Positions 54,097 to 62,788 of a stretch of DNA of 64,000 bases are shown here, one piece after another (the first letter of the stretch is position 1; each line of letters starts with the position of its first letter). Where the stretch lies: assembly GCF_000612805.1 (NCBI RefSeq), contig NZ_HG964407.1, positions 186,001-250,000 of the forward strand, written 5' to 3'. Below the pieces are notes generated by a model, which did not search any database, was not told the origin of the DNA, and saw nothing but the letters and a program-made list of their open reading frames with translations. Position numbers and translations under genes: made by a program. The DNA is from Bacillus ndiopicus (GTDB taxonomy: Bacteria > Bacillota > Bacilli > Bacillales_A > Planococcaceae).

Positions 54097-54261
54097 CTAG
54101 TTAGTCTTATGTGATTTATTGTTGGACGTTGTATCTATCGGTGTATTTTTCACTTGCTCTTTTGTCATCTCATTTTCGTTACGCGTATCTAAATCGTCAG
54201 GACTTAAATCTTGTCCAAACTCCTCGTTTTGTAGCTTTTTGTTATTTGCCTTTCTATCCAT
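54097..54261 (-). CDS. Small acidic protein, 54 residues
   Basis: A short leftward gene with an outstanding ribosome binding site (GGAGGTGATAAG) before MDRKANNKKLQNEEF and ending KSHKTN. It is hydrophilic and rich in Asn, Asp, Glu and Lys, with no hydrophobic segment, and probably disordered. Such small soluble proteins are common in spore-formers and sometimes end up in spores. The opposite strand has longer empty frames that lack ribosome binding sites. The gene ends 17 bp from the yitT terminator. Family not recognised. Confidence 0.75.
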   Translation of the reverse strand: MDRKANNKKLQNEEFGQDLSPDDLDTRNENEMTKEQVKNTPIDTTSNNKSHKTN

Positions 54262-54395
54262 TCTTATCACCTCCACTAATAGCGTTTCCGCTTTGTTGTG
54301 CTTTATGCATAACTGTGATAATGGAAATGGTTAGTTGATGAAGCACATGGACAGCCCTATACAACTATGAATAAATTGAACAAAAAATTTCTAAA

Positions 54396-55238
54396 TTATC
54401 GCGACAACATATAAGAATTCCAACTTTTAATTTCCTGCAAATTTAAAAAACTAAATAGCTTCATCGCATGCCAATCTGTTGTATCTACCTCAATTTCCAC
54501 ACTTTGAATACCCTTTTGTTGTAGAGAAAGTAACTGCCATTTGAATAATGCTTGTATACCCTCTTGTTCGCTTTGACCAATCCAGCCGATTTCGTAATGT
54601 GTATTTGTAACAGGATGGAGCATAATATATGCCTTTATTTGCTCTTCCTCTATAAATGCTCCACTAAGCTCTGCATCCACCTCATCATCCAGTAAAATAC
54701 TTCCCCACTCTTGCCAAGTGTAGCTTTGTGCTGGATTATCTGTGTGGGTTTGCTCGTAATTTGTCTTTAACATGGTGAAAAACGCTTCCTTATCATTTAG
54801 CAAAATTTGCTCCAATGATTTTATACTAGCCGCAGTTTCAATATTTTTTAGTTTTGCTAACAATACCTCAACTGGAAATGCCGCCATATATGTTTGACGA
54901 AAAAGCTGGAAACCGCAATTTTCAACCATTGTTATTTTTTCATGCTCATCCTCCCAGCAGGAAAACACAATTTTATCTTGTGCTTCCACAGGCTGTAACA
55001 CCGCTTCAAGCAAGGTGGGCATTGATTCTACAGCAAAAAACCTTATATATTTTGCTGTAGGGTGAAAATCATTTAGCCAACTAATTGCTATACCCGTAAC
55101 AACCTCATCCTTTGTAGCGATAAACAGTTCTTTGTATTTTTTACGGTCTAGTAATCCCCTAATTTCCTTCAACTGCTCAATAAGCTCTGGGTGAATATCG
55201 AGATCATCTAATTCATGAATTTTTGCGATTGTGTGCAT
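54396..55238 (-). CDS. GNAT-type acetyltransferase, two-domain
   Basis: 280 residues; two GNAT-like halves in tandem, the second seen in AYIMLHPVTNTHYEIGWIGQ and ALFKWQLLSLQQKGIQSVEI, with the first weaker and perhaps degenerate (VVTGIAISWL). The start follows GTGAGGGAATAAC. It is 25 bp after the next GNAT gene on the same strand. The exact acceptor is unknown. Lower certainty than for its neighbours because the acetyl-CoA loop is not canonical. Confidence 0.7.
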   Translation of the reverse strand: MHTIAKIHELDDLDIHPELIEQLKEIRGLLDRKKYKELFIATKDEVVTGIAISWLNDFHPTAKYIRFFAVESMPTLLEAVLQPVEAQDKIVFSCWEDEHEKITMVENCGFQLFRQTYMAAFPVEVLLAKLKNIETAASIKSLEQILLNDKEAFFTMLKTNYEQTHTDNPAQSYTWQEWGSILLDDEVDAELSGAFIEEEQIKAYIMLHPVTNTHYEIGWIGQSEQEGIQALFKWQLLSLQQKGIQSVEIEVDTTDWHAMKLFSFLNLQEIKSWNSYMLSR

Positions 55239-55263
55239 TATTGTTATTCCCTCACGCTAAATT

Positions 55264-55761
55264 CTAAAGTAATTTAGCCATATAATATTCATCCTCATAT
55301 TGTCCATCAATATATAAGGAATGCTTCTTTACACCTTCAATTTCAAAGCCCATCTTTTTATACAAATTAACAGCTACTGTGTTTTTCACTAGCACCGTTA
55401 AATCAAGTCGATGTAAGCCTTGTTCTTTTGCCCAATCTATAATAAAGCTAAATAAGGCTTTTCCAACTCCTTTTCCACGGCTATCGCTATGTATACCAAT
55501 AACTAAGTATGCTCGATGTGCAATGCGCTCTGGATTATTACCGCGAATAACCATATAACCCAAAATAGCATCTCCTTCTTGAGCAACGAATAAGCCTGAT
55601 TTTAACTCGTTATTCATATTATCAATCCATTTGGCGGTTCCTTCGGCGCTCATTTGACGCTCTCCTGGTGAGAACATCATAAAGCCCGATCTCTCAGCAT
55701 CCGCCATTACTTTTATTATTTGCTGCGCATCCTTTGAGACCGCTTTTCTAATTTCTATCAT
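55264..55761 (-). CDS. GNAT N-acetyltransferase
   Basis: 165-residue acetyltransferase with the acetyl-CoA segment GIHSDSRGKGVGKALFSFII near residue 90 and LYKKMGFEIEGVKKHSLYID at the C terminus, as in RimI-like and small-molecule acetyltransferases. I place the start at 55761 where CAAGGTGGAG precedes ATG; an open frame to 55833 overlaps the fra stop. It is 20 bp after fra, so probably cotranscribed. Confidence 0.88.
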   Translation of the reverse strand: MIEIRKAVSKDAQQIIKVMADAERSGFMMFSPGERQMSAEGTAKWIDNMNNELKSGLFVAQEGDAILGYMVIRGNNPERIAHRAYLVIGIHSDSRGKGVGKALFSFIIDWAKEQGLHRLDLTVLVKNTVAVNLYKKMGFEIEGVKKHSLYIDGQYEDEYYMAKLL

Positions 55762-55780
55762 TACTCCACCTTGAACCTCT

Positions 55781-56152
55781 CTATTTTCTCCAAAACGTAG
55801 CACAATCAGCTTTATCAGCAATATTATAATCAATTATTTTCTCTAACAATGCGTAATCTACAGGCTGCTCCCATTTGATTCGCCATAAATTGTCTGTGTG
55901 CGTGTAGCCAGCCTCTTTAATGGCACCTGAAAATTGCATAATCCCTTCTTTTTCAGGGCTAATAGCCATATGCTGCTTTGCAATGCTAAAACCGATAATA
56001 AACGTATCATGATCTGTAAACATTGGCTGATTCCATGCTATTTTTGGTCTCAAATTTGGGAATGTCGTTGCTACCCATGTTAGCACCTCTTCCACCCGTT
56101 CATGTTGCTGTTGGTTTTCAATCTTCGCTAAGTAATCTGCAAAAGCTTCCAC
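55781..56152 (-). CDS. fra: Fra (YdhG) frataxin-like iron chaperone
   Basis: 123 residues. The sequence follows B. subtilis YdhG (Fra) closely from memory: [40 protein letters not shown], then [20 protein letters not shown] at the end. Fra supplies iron for iron-sulfur cluster and heme building in the cytosol. Acidic residues on the first helix probably contact iron. GTG start with GAGGAGGAAG ahead. It heads a leftward group with two acetyltransferase genes, which need not be functionally linked. Confidence 0.87.
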   Translation of the reverse strand: MEAFADYLAKIENQQQHERVEEVLTWVATTFPNLRPKIAWNQPMFTDHDTFIIGFSIAKQHMAISPEKEGIMQFSGAIKEAGYTHTDNLWRIKWEQPVDYALLEKIIDYNIADKADCATFWRK

Positions 56153-56242
56153 TTTTTCTTCCTCCTCATATAAATTTTTTCAGCTCATTACTATATTTAT
56201 TATTCAAGCCAACTAAAGTGGCGTCAATGATACTACTTTTTA

Positions 56243-56647
56243 TTATTTACGTACATAAGCCATACCTAACGATTTAGGTGCTGTTTCCACAAAGCCAAAT
56301 TTTTCATAAAGCTTGTTTGCTGGTGAATCCGCAATTAATGATATAAAGGCCTCTTGGCTAATTGCTGTATCTAAATAATGCTTAATCTCTGTCATAATGA
56401 TCTTTCCAAGCCCTTTTCCTTGCTCGGCTGGATGAACAGCGATATCTACTACAACAAAGGCTGTTCCCCCGTCTCCTATAACACGCCCCATGCCTATTAA
56501 TTCACCATCATCTTTACGAAGGATAACAGAAAAGCAGCTATTATTTAAACCCGTTTGTACATGCTCCGGATCACGCGGTCCCATTCCTGCTAGCCTACGT
56601 AGCGTTAAAAACTCCTCAACGGTAGGTATAGTGTGTAAAATTTGCAT
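56243..56647 (-). CDS. GNAT N-acetyltransferase
   Basis: 134-residue single-domain acetyltransferase: VVDIAVHPAEQGKGLGKIIM near residue 70 is the acetyl-CoA loop, and LYEKFGFVETAPKSLGMAYV the C-terminal strand region. The family member most like this acts on small amines. AGGAGATGAGACG precedes the start. It is divergent from the next gene; 91 bp separate it from fra. Confidence 0.88.
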   Translation of the reverse strand: MQILHTIPTVEEFLTLRRLAGMGPRDPEHVQTGLNNSCFSVILRKDDGELIGMGRVIGDGGTAFVVVDIAVHPAEQGKGLGKIIMTEIKHYLDTAISQEAFISLIADSPANKLYEKFGFVETAPKSLGMAYVRK

Positions 56648-56777
56648 CGTCTCATCTCCTATTTCATTGATACTGCCATTATATCACTACTGAAAAAGAC
56701 ATATAGAAAATTCGGATAATAGTAGTATTGTGCGCGCTAAGAATAGTCATTACACTTAATGCGAGGGAGGTAATTTC

Positions 56778-58013
56778 ATGAAAACCAAACAATTTATAGA
56801 AAGTAAAGCACTGTGGCAACAGCTTGAGCAAGAACTACTTTTAAAAAAATACAAAATCGAAGCTGACGATTACCCTGCTAAAATAATTACTCCATCTTTT
56901 TCACTAAATATTATTAGGATGTATGAGGTGCTTTGCCATTACCAGCAGCTTACATTGCTAAATGAATTCCGCCAAGAATTCGGCTTTGAGGAGCAGCGTT
57001 ATTGTCTTTCTCTCTTTACTGACGAGCATTCCTCGTTAGAATACTTACCATTACTCAGTTACTATGTTGTTAATTTAAGCAAATACGGCGCAAGCTTTGA
57101 ATATTTAACAGTTAAGCAGCTATTGGCAACGATTCAAAAGTTAGATGTAGAAACGTATAATAAATTAATAACCAATGGTTCTGGCACTTTACCTGCGCAT
57201 AAGCAGCAAATAGAATCTGACCTTATTTTCTGCCAGGCTAATGATGTACTGGCAACGATTACGATTAACATTAAACAGGAAACTGAGGAAGCCTATTATG
57301 AGGCATTGATGTACTTAAATGCTTTATTAGAAGAGGATTTCCCTAAAAGCTATGGTATTTATTACGAAGGTAAAAGCGACTTAGTGCTACCTATCGAGGA
57401 GTTGCCTGTCACAGCATCGCATCATTTCTTCGCTAAAGCTGTCAGCTATCCTAACCTACATAGTTTGCTAGTCGAGTATAGTTATAAAGCTATGGCGCAA
57501 TATCATTTTTATCAGGATGTCGATGATGAAGAAGCCGCAATGCCGAGTACATTCGCCGTTTTCGGTCTTGGCTTATATGATAAAAGCTTTGGCAAACTTG
57601 TAATTGATTATATGAATGAATGCGATGGCGACCATTCACCAATGCCTGAGTACTTTGTCAAAGCTTATGTCGAAACATTTGGGCTAACACCAGATACATT
57701 GCCTGTTTTTGTCTGTACTGTACTAGCCGTGCAAGAAATTCCGTATGATTCTTTCTTTAAGCAAGCAATAAGCACAGATGATAATTTGCAGTGGCTCGAA
57801 AAATTTATGACGATTCCATTTATTGAGCTTTGTCCACATATATCCGAAGTGCAAAATGAACATATTGAAGAGTATAGAGACATGGTAGTAGCACAGTTAC
57901 TATATACTTGCTTCGGTATCATCCATATGAATGACTTTACAAGCACAGAATTTAAGCGTATTCCAGAGCCATATCGTACTCGCTTTCAGCCAATTATTAA
58001 AGAGCTTATGTAA
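56778..58013 (+). CDS. Conserved hypothetical protein, 411 residues
   Basis: 411 residues, soluble, acidic, largely helical, without signal peptide or membrane segment. Distinctive regions are LWQQLEQELLLKKYKIEADD at the N terminus, IKQETEEAYYEALMYLNALL near 175 and FAVFGLGLYDKSFGKLVIDY near 262, with ERIPEPYRTRFQPIIKEL-like end (KRIPEPYRTRFQPII). A GAGGGAGGT site precedes the start. I have a weak memory of a DUF6138-type family in Bacillaceae but cannot confirm it. The length and composition say real gene; function is unknown. Confidence 0.82.
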   Translation: MKTKQFIESKALWQQLEQELLLKKYKIEADDYPAKIITPSFSLNIIRMYEVLCHYQQLTLLNEFRQEFGFEEQRYCLSLFTDEHSSLEYLPLLSYYVVNLSKYGASFEYLTVKQLLATIQKLDVETYNKLITNGSGTLPAHKQQIESDLIFCQANDVLATITINIKQETEEAYYEALMYLNALLEEDFPKSYGIYYEGKSDLVLPIEELPVTASHHFFAKAVSYPNLHSLLVEYSYKAMAQYHFYQDVDDEEAAMPSTFAVFGLGLYDKSFGKLVIDYMNECDGDHSPMPEYFVKAYVETFGLTPDTLPVFVCTVLAVQEIPYDSFFKQAISTDDNLQWLEKFMTIPFIELCPHISEVQNEHIEEYRDMVVAQLLYTCFGIIHMNDFTSTEFKRIPEPYRTRFQPIIKELM

Positions 58014-58060
58014 TTGCAAAACAGTTAGAAGAACAATTTCAGCTAAGCCAAAAGTAATGA

Positions 58061-58144
58061 TTCGCTCGTGAGAAGGTGAAGTTCGCTCGCAAAAATGCTA
58101 AATTCGCTCATAAGAAGGCACGTTTCGCTCGCAAGATTCAAAAC
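58061..58144. repeat. Four-copy 21-bp tandem repeat (TTCGCTCG type)
   Basis: Copies start at 58061, 58082, 58103 and 58124, exactly 21 bp apart, each opening with TTCGCTC(G/A). Only the first 8 to 10 bases are well conserved. It lies downstream of the 411-residue gene and 270 bp before the next one. Neither strand offers a start codon with a ribosome binding site. Confidence 0.85.
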
Positions 58145-58167
58145 AAGCGCATAATTTGCGCTTGTTT
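58141..58167 (+). terminator. Terminator near the repeat array
   Basis: Perfect 11-bp arms AAACAAGCGCA / TGCGCTTGTTT with a 5-nt loop, directly after the tandem repeats. Confidence 0.75.
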
Positions 58168-58406
58168 GATTGCTTATATAGCATTGATTAGATAATATTA
58201 CAATTCATCTCGTTCACCTTTCATCCGTTCCGCCAATTTTCGTTTTGCACGATAATTAGTTGCGAAAGTGCCTCACATTTAAACAAATCAATCTCCTAAA
58301 ACACATCACACATACACAATAAATTTACCTTTACTTTTGATAAAATAAAGTGAAAGTTAAAACGGATTGCTATCATATTAAATTAATATGGGAGGTGCAA
58401 GATGAA
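58168..58406. other. Upstream region of the XRE regulator gene
   Basis: About 240 bases, AT-rich, without another gene. TTGATAAAATAAAG near 58337 could be part of a promoter for the regulator, but I cannot fix the -35 and -10 with confidence. Confidence 0.3.
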
Positions 58407-59666
58407 ATGAAAAATTGGGGGCGCTTAATAAAGTACCATCGCCAACAACAAGGCTTGAAGCAGGATGATGTTGCAGTCGGTATTTGCACACCATCTTATT
58501 TAAGCCGTATCGAAAACGGGATGGTTATTGCGGAAACAGCCGTTTATGAGCTATTGCTAGAACGCTTAGGGATTGATTTCAAACATCAGAAGGAGCAACT
58601 AACAGCAAAAAATACTTTTCTTGAACAACTCTATGAAAAGCTGCTTTCGAATATAGAATTAACAGCAGATGAAATTGAACAATTGCGGGATTGTCAGTCC
58701 TCGCTATTTCATCATGAAACGGATATTATGGCGAAGCTTGTTTATAGTCGCTATTTATTATCACGAAATAAACTACAAGAAGCACAGCAGCTATTAATAC
58801 AGATTGAGCCTTTTATTACATGGCAGCATGATCGTATTACACAGCTATATATAGGCATTACAACGTATGCCCATTTATCCGCTCTAGAATTTTACGATAT
58901 TATTGCAAAGGAAGAACAGCAGCAAATCAGTAATTATATGACAACAGCAAATCGCTTTGAGCAAGCCAATTATTTTTACCATTTAGCATTTGCTCATCAT
59001 AGGTATTATTCATTCCAGCAGGCTCTTTTCTATATTCAACTAGCAACAAAAACCTTTTCTCATCAATACAAGCCACTTTTTCAGTTAAAGCTCTATTCAA
59101 TGACTGGAGTTATTTATAATAGCCTTTCTCGTTTTAATGAAGCCTTAATAGAATATTCAGCTGGCGAAGATTTACTGGGAAATGTCGAATCCATTCAAAC
59201 GTCAATGCAATTTAGCTCGCTCTATAACAATATTGCTTTTTGCTATGAATGTCAGAGTGATTTTGCTAAAGCACAAGATTATTATGAGCAAGCCGTTTTT
59301 CATATGGAGGACTTACATACGGTTATCAATTGGATGCGTGCATGCTATCGTAACGGCAGCTTAGAAAAGCTACGAACACTCTTGAAAAAATATCCACGGG
59401 AGATTTTCACAATTGGTCATCATCAATATCAGTGGGAATTACTTCATTATGCAAGTGGACAGCAGCTTGAGCTAACTTCGTTGAAGGATATTGAAACACG
59501 TGCCTTTTCTTATTTTGAGGAGCATAGTCATTACGAATTAATATTATATTATGCGCCATTGTGGGGAACTTTTTATGAGGAGCTATATGCGTATAAACAA
59601 GCAAATAATTGCTATAAACGTGCTTTTAAAGCTAGTGAAAAAGTGCGTCGATTAATGAGTAGTTAA
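58407..59666 (+). CDS. XRE-family regulator with TPR-like repeats (RNPP-like)
   Basis: 419 residues: an N-terminal helix-turn-helix at about 8-62 (RLIKYHRQQQGLKQDDVAVG, SYLSRIENG) and a long helical domain of tetratricopeptide-like repeats (SRFNEALIEYSAG, KAQDYYEQAVFHMED, KQANNCYKRAFKA). This is the plan of peptide-sensing regulators such as PlcR, NprR and Rap-type proteins. ATG at 58407 is preferred because GGAGGTG lies just ahead. No small secreted peptide gene is evident within 300 bp. The MFS gene follows after 12 bp, so it may be the controlled partner. Confidence 0.85.
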   Translation: MKNWGRLIKYHRQQQGLKQDDVAVGICTPSYLSRIENGMVIAETAVYELLLERLGIDFKHQKEQLTAKNTFLEQLYEKLLSNIELTADEIEQLRDCQSSLFHHETDIMAKLVYSRYLLSRNKLQEAQQLLIQIEPFITWQHDRITQLYIGITTYAHLSALEFYDIIAKEEQQQISNYMTTANRFEQANYFYHLAFAHHRYYSFQQALFYIQLATKTFSHQYKPLFQLKLYSMTGVIYNSLSRFNEALIEYSAGEDLLGNVESIQTSMQFSSLYNNIAFCYECQSDFAKAQDYYEQAVFHMEDLHTVINWMRACYRNGSLEKLRTLLKKYPREIFTIGHHQYQWELLHYASGQQLELTSLKDIETRAFSYFEEHSHYELILYYAPLWGTFYEELYAYKQANNCYKRAFKASEKVRRLMSS

Positions 59667-59678
59667 GCAGGTGTGGAA

Positions 59679-60881
59679 ATGAACAAAAATTATCTTTTAT
59701 TACTAGGTGGTCTTGGTTTTTCAAACTTAGGCAACTGGATTTATTTGATTGCACTAAATTTAGCTGTCTGGCATTTAACACATTCACCAGCAGCCGTAGC
59801 TGGAATTTACATGATTGGCCCTGCCGCACGAATTATTAGTGGCTTTTTTGCTGGCTCTTTCATCGATCGCCATAACAAAAAAGCGATTATGATTTGGAGC
59901 GATATTATTAGAGGTGGCATCGTTTGTATTATGCCCTTTTTAACATCGCTTTGGTTAATTTATAGCTTTGTTTTTTTTGCAAATATTGCAAGCAGCTTTT
60001 TTGGACCTAGCAGTACATATACGATTACGAAGCTGGTAGCAGATGAAAAGCGTCAGCGCTTTAATGCGATTTATAGCACACTAAATTCAGGCTCCTTTAT
60101 GCTTGGTCCTGCGCTTGCAGGTATCATTATTACTGTTAGTAATACGAGTGTAGCAATGTGGGTTAATGGGCTGACATTTTTCATTTGTGCTATAGCTATT
60201 GCATTGCTACCAAACATAGAAAATTACGGCGATACAGCAGCAACGCGAGTAACTTTACAGTTAATCCGAGCTGATTTCAAGGAAGTATGGACGTTTATCC
60301 GTCAGCAGCAAAAGCTATTAATTTTTTTCACACTGTATACTTCTGCTTTAATGATTGCCTTTGCTCTGGATTCACAGGAAATGACCTTTTTAAAGGATGT
60401 GCTACTTGTTGAAGATTCTACCTACGGGCTAATGGTTAGCGTAGCAGGTGTCGGGGCGATTATTGGGGGATTATGTGCTGCAGCTTTCGTCAAAAAAGTT
60501 CCCTTACGAATATATATCGGAGCAGGCTTTGCATTAACAATGGGAAGTTATCTAATCTTTTATGCATCAAACACTGTGCTGTTAGCAGCCATAAGCTTTG
60601 TAGCGTTAGGGTTTTTCATGGCATTTAGCAATACAGGCTATGCCACAATGTATCAAAGAGCAATCCCTCTTGAACTAATGGGGCGCTTTGGAAGTTCACT
60701 TAATCTATTACAGAGCATTTTACAAATTAGCTTTACTTTTATTCTAGGCTTAGCAGCAGAGTGGTTTTCATTGCAGCTCGTCACAATTATTTTCTCTGTA
60801 GTAGCTTTTATATTGGCTATATACCTATACTTTTTCATTATAAGTAATACGAAATCCTTATATATGGAGGAAGTAAAATAA
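59679..60881 (+). CDS. MFS transporter
   Basis: 400 residues with twelve membrane helices in two halves. The loop AGSFIDRHNKKAIMIWSDII near residue 65 is the MFS A motif. SNTGYATMYQRAIPLELMGR near residue 310 resembles the macrolide-efflux/EntS-like subgroup of exporters. It begins 12 bp after the XRE regulator stop, with GCAGGTG ahead of the ATG. Likely an export pump; substrate unknown. Confidence 0.9.
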   Translation: MNKNYLLLLGGLGFSNLGNWIYLIALNLAVWHLTHSPAAVAGIYMIGPAARIISGFFAGSFIDRHNKKAIMIWSDIIRGGIVCIMPFLTSLWLIYSFVFFANIASSFFGPSSTYTITKLVADEKRQRFNAIYSTLNSGSFMLGPALAGIIITVSNTSVAMWVNGLTFFICAIAIALLPNIENYGDTAATRVTLQLIRADFKEVWTFIRQQQKLLIFFTLYTSALMIAFALDSQEMTFLKDVLLVEDSTYGLMVSVAGVGAIIGGLCAAAFVKKVPLRIYIGAGFALTMGSYLIFYASNTVLLAAISFVALGFFMAFSNTGYATMYQRAIPLELMGRFGSSLNLLQSILQISFTFILGLAAEWFSLQLVTIIFSVVAFILAIYLYFFIISNTKSLYMEEVK

Positions 60882-60952
60882 TGCCCTCTCCTTTTCTATG
60901 ATGCTAGATGCTTTTGCTATACTATACTTACCTAATTGAAGGAGGAATAATC

Positions 60953-61816
60953 ATGGAGAAGCTTCGCATTGCATTACATGATTTTGAGCTTGGAGAGGTA
61001 GCAGAGCAAATTTTGCAGCACGCTAAAAATTCCATCCGTTCTATAGCAACCAGAGCGGCAGACAATGTTATTCAAATCGGACAATCTAAAATTGGTGGCT
61101 CTCCTGATGTGCCAGTAGATTTTGTCTGGCCTCAAACAAATAAAGGACAACCGCTACATTTTCTATGTCAGCTTAATTTAGCGGATGTAAAACCATATGA
61201 CTCTAGCAATTTACTACCTACCGATGGGATACTATCCTTTTTCTACGATGCTGTAGAGCAACCTTGGGGCTATGATCCAAAGGATGGCGATGGTTTTCAC
61301 GTTTTCTATTTCACACAAACACCTGACAGTTTACAGCGAAAACAGCAACCCGCAGCGTTAGAGGAGCAGATTGATAGCGCAGCATTGCTCTTTAGAAATG
61401 AATGGACACTCCCGTCGTGGGAATCTCCTTATAGCAAAAGTTTAGAAGATATTTTAACAGAAGAACAACAAGATGCCTACAACGATTTTTTGTATGATCG
61501 AATTGATGAAGAGTTAGCAGAACAAACGACACATCGCATAGACGGTCACCCTGATATAATTCAAGGCGATATGTATTTACAATGCCAACTTGTTACAAAT
61601 GGCTTATACTGTGGAGATTCAACAGGCTATAATGATCCTCTATGCAAGGAGCTTGAGCCACACTCAAAGGATTGGCAGCTCCTATTACAGCTTGATTCAG
61701 AAGACGACCTTGGTTATATGTGGGGCGATAGCGGCAAACTATATTTCTGGATTCGTGAGGAAGATTTAAAAAATAAGAGATTCGATAAAGTATGGACTGT
61801 TTTGCAATGCTATTGA
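60953..61816 (+). CDS. DUF1963 (YwqG-like) protein
   Basis: 287 residues. The signature of YwqG/DUF1963 is present: SKIGGSPDVPVDFVWPQTNK near residue 42, LHFLCQLNLADVKPYD, GILSFFYDAVEQPWGYDPKD, HRIDGHPDIIQGDM and the end GDSGKLYFWIREEDL. Soluble cytosolic protein; family role is not known. A perfect GAAGGAGGAAT site precedes the ATG at 60953. It stands alone. Confidence 0.9.
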   Translation: MEKLRIALHDFELGEVAEQILQHAKNSIRSIATRAADNVIQIGQSKIGGSPDVPVDFVWPQTNKGQPLHFLCQLNLADVKPYDSSNLLPTDGILSFFYDAVEQPWGYDPKDGDGFHVFYFTQTPDSLQRKQQPAALEEQIDSAALLFRNEWTLPSWESPYSKSLEDILTEEQQDAYNDFLYDRIDEELAEQTTHRIDGHPDIIQGDMYLQCQLVTNGLYCGDSTGYNDPLCKELEPHSKDWQLLLQLDSEDDLGYMWGDSGKLYFWIREEDLKNKRFDKVWTVLQCY

Positions 61817-61830
61817 TAGCTTGCGGTAGT

Positions 61831-62075
61831 TATATCAGCGGTTTTTGAGAATTTATCCCGTATTAACAGGCTGTACTTTTGCGACGAGTAACCGCAGGAG
61901 CACCAGACCCCCACTTCAAAACAGCAGATAAAATCGAGATGTTTAAGTGGGGGATCATACAGCCTGTAAAAACCTGATTGAAGGTTCACTTTATCAGCGA
62001 AATTTTAATTATATCAGCGACTTTTACTGATTTATCGGCGATTTTTCAACTATATCAGCGACTTGGCATAATTGA
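61831..62075. repeat. Tandem repeat of about 21 bp (ATATCAGCGAC type), interrupted
   Basis: Copies with core TATC(A/G)GCG occur at about 61831, 61852 (degenerate), 61990, 62010, 62031 and 62051, with 20-21 bp spacing. The consensus is TATATCAGCGACTTTTACTGA. The run is broken between the second and third copies by an inverted-repeat element. No start codon with a ribosome binding site lies in either strand. Confidence 0.8.
61866..61967. mobile_element. 102-bp inverted-repeat element inside the array
   Basis: Perfect 10-bp terminal arms ACAGGCTGTA / TACAGCCTGT (61866-61875 and 61958-61967) and perfect 9-bp internal arms CCCCCACTT / AAGTGGGGG (61908-61916 and 61945-61953). It splits a tandem repeat and has no open frame. 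It may be a MITE-like insertion or the coding-free relic of a palindrome-ended element. No target duplication was clear. Confidence 0.5.
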
Positions 62076-62081
62076 CAAAAT

Positions 62082-62111
62082 GGGAGCTCCACATTTTCTA
62101 ATGGAGCTCCC
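62082..62111. terminator. Terminator
   Basis: Perfect 10-bp arms GGGAGCTCCA / TGGAGCTCCC with a 10-nt loop, followed on the plus strand by six T. It serves the DUF1963 gene or the array message and, with a poorer tail, the leftward GNAT gene. Confidence 0.85.
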
Positions 62112-62121
62112 TTTTTTCGTC

Positions 62122-62658
62122 TTATTTATTTTCTTCCCACTCTTCGCGTAAAATACCCATACGAATGGAATCATAATATTGCCCATCATAATAGCGCACT
62201 TTACGAATTCTCGCTTCCATTTGCATGTTTAGTTTTTCGCCAACTCGAATCATTCGCTCGTTGCCTGACCATGTTGTAAAGCCAACACGAACGAGTGGCA
62301 TCGTATTAAACAGATGGTTAATCCACAGCTTTAATGCTCGCGTGCCTAATCCTTTACCCCATGAGCCGTTTTCATGGAAGACGATTCCCATCTCTAGCCA
62401 TTGCGATGGCTCATGCTCCCAATAGTACGATACAATGCCCCGTACAACGCCAGCTACTTCTATCACCCAAAAATTATCACTATTTATCCAGCCTTGCCCT
62501 GTTGGCAAAAACTCTTCAAATGTTTTAGAATGATGCGGGTAGTATGGTGCGTCCCATTTTTTCCATTCAGGTTGCTCATCTTTATAGATTAGCTCCCATA
62601 AACGCTGTAAATCTTTCTCTTCCACCAGTCGAATGATTAATTCATTATCTTTATACAT
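62122..62658 (-). CDS. GNAT N-acetyltransferase (RimJ/RimL-like)
   Basis: 178-residue acetyltransferase. The acetyl-CoA loop NGSWGKGLGTRALKLWINHL is near residue 95; VRVGFTTWSGNERMIRVGEK and the YYDGQYYDSIRMGILREEW end match RimJ/RimL-type enzymes that acetylate N termini or small amines. The ATG at 62658 has AAAGAGGGAC ahead; an open frame extends to 62724 without a site. It forms a leftward run with the next GNAT gene, 131 bp apart. Confidence 0.87.
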   Translation of the reverse strand: MYKDNELIIRLVEEKDLQRLWELIYKDEQPEWKKWDAPYYPHHSKTFEEFLPTGQGWINSDNFWVIEVAGVVRGIVSYYWEHEPSQWLEMGIVFHENGSWGKGLGTRALKLWINHLFNTMPLVRVGFTTWSGNERMIRVGEKLNMQMEARIRKVRYYDGQYYDSIRMGILREEWEENK

Positions 62659-62788
62659 ATAGTCCCTCTTTTCAATAAGATAGAGTCTCTGTGATTGAAA
62701 AGAGTATTTTGATTTACTCACCAATCACCTTATGTAATTTTTTCATTATTATCAACCCCTTTTTTGTATTAACAATAATTATATCATA

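Noticed and set aside
54111-54338. Two overlapping plus-strand frames of 71-75 residues
   Set aside because: They are hydrophobic shadows of the real 54-residue minus-strand gene, which has the ribosome binding site.
58061-58144. CRISPR array
   Set aside because: Repeats are 21 bp, degenerate and directly adjacent with no unique spacers, and no cas genes are in the window.
61831-62075. Coding tandem repeat protein
   Set aside because: The 20/21-bp alternation breaks any reading frame, and the array lacks a start and ribosome binding site.
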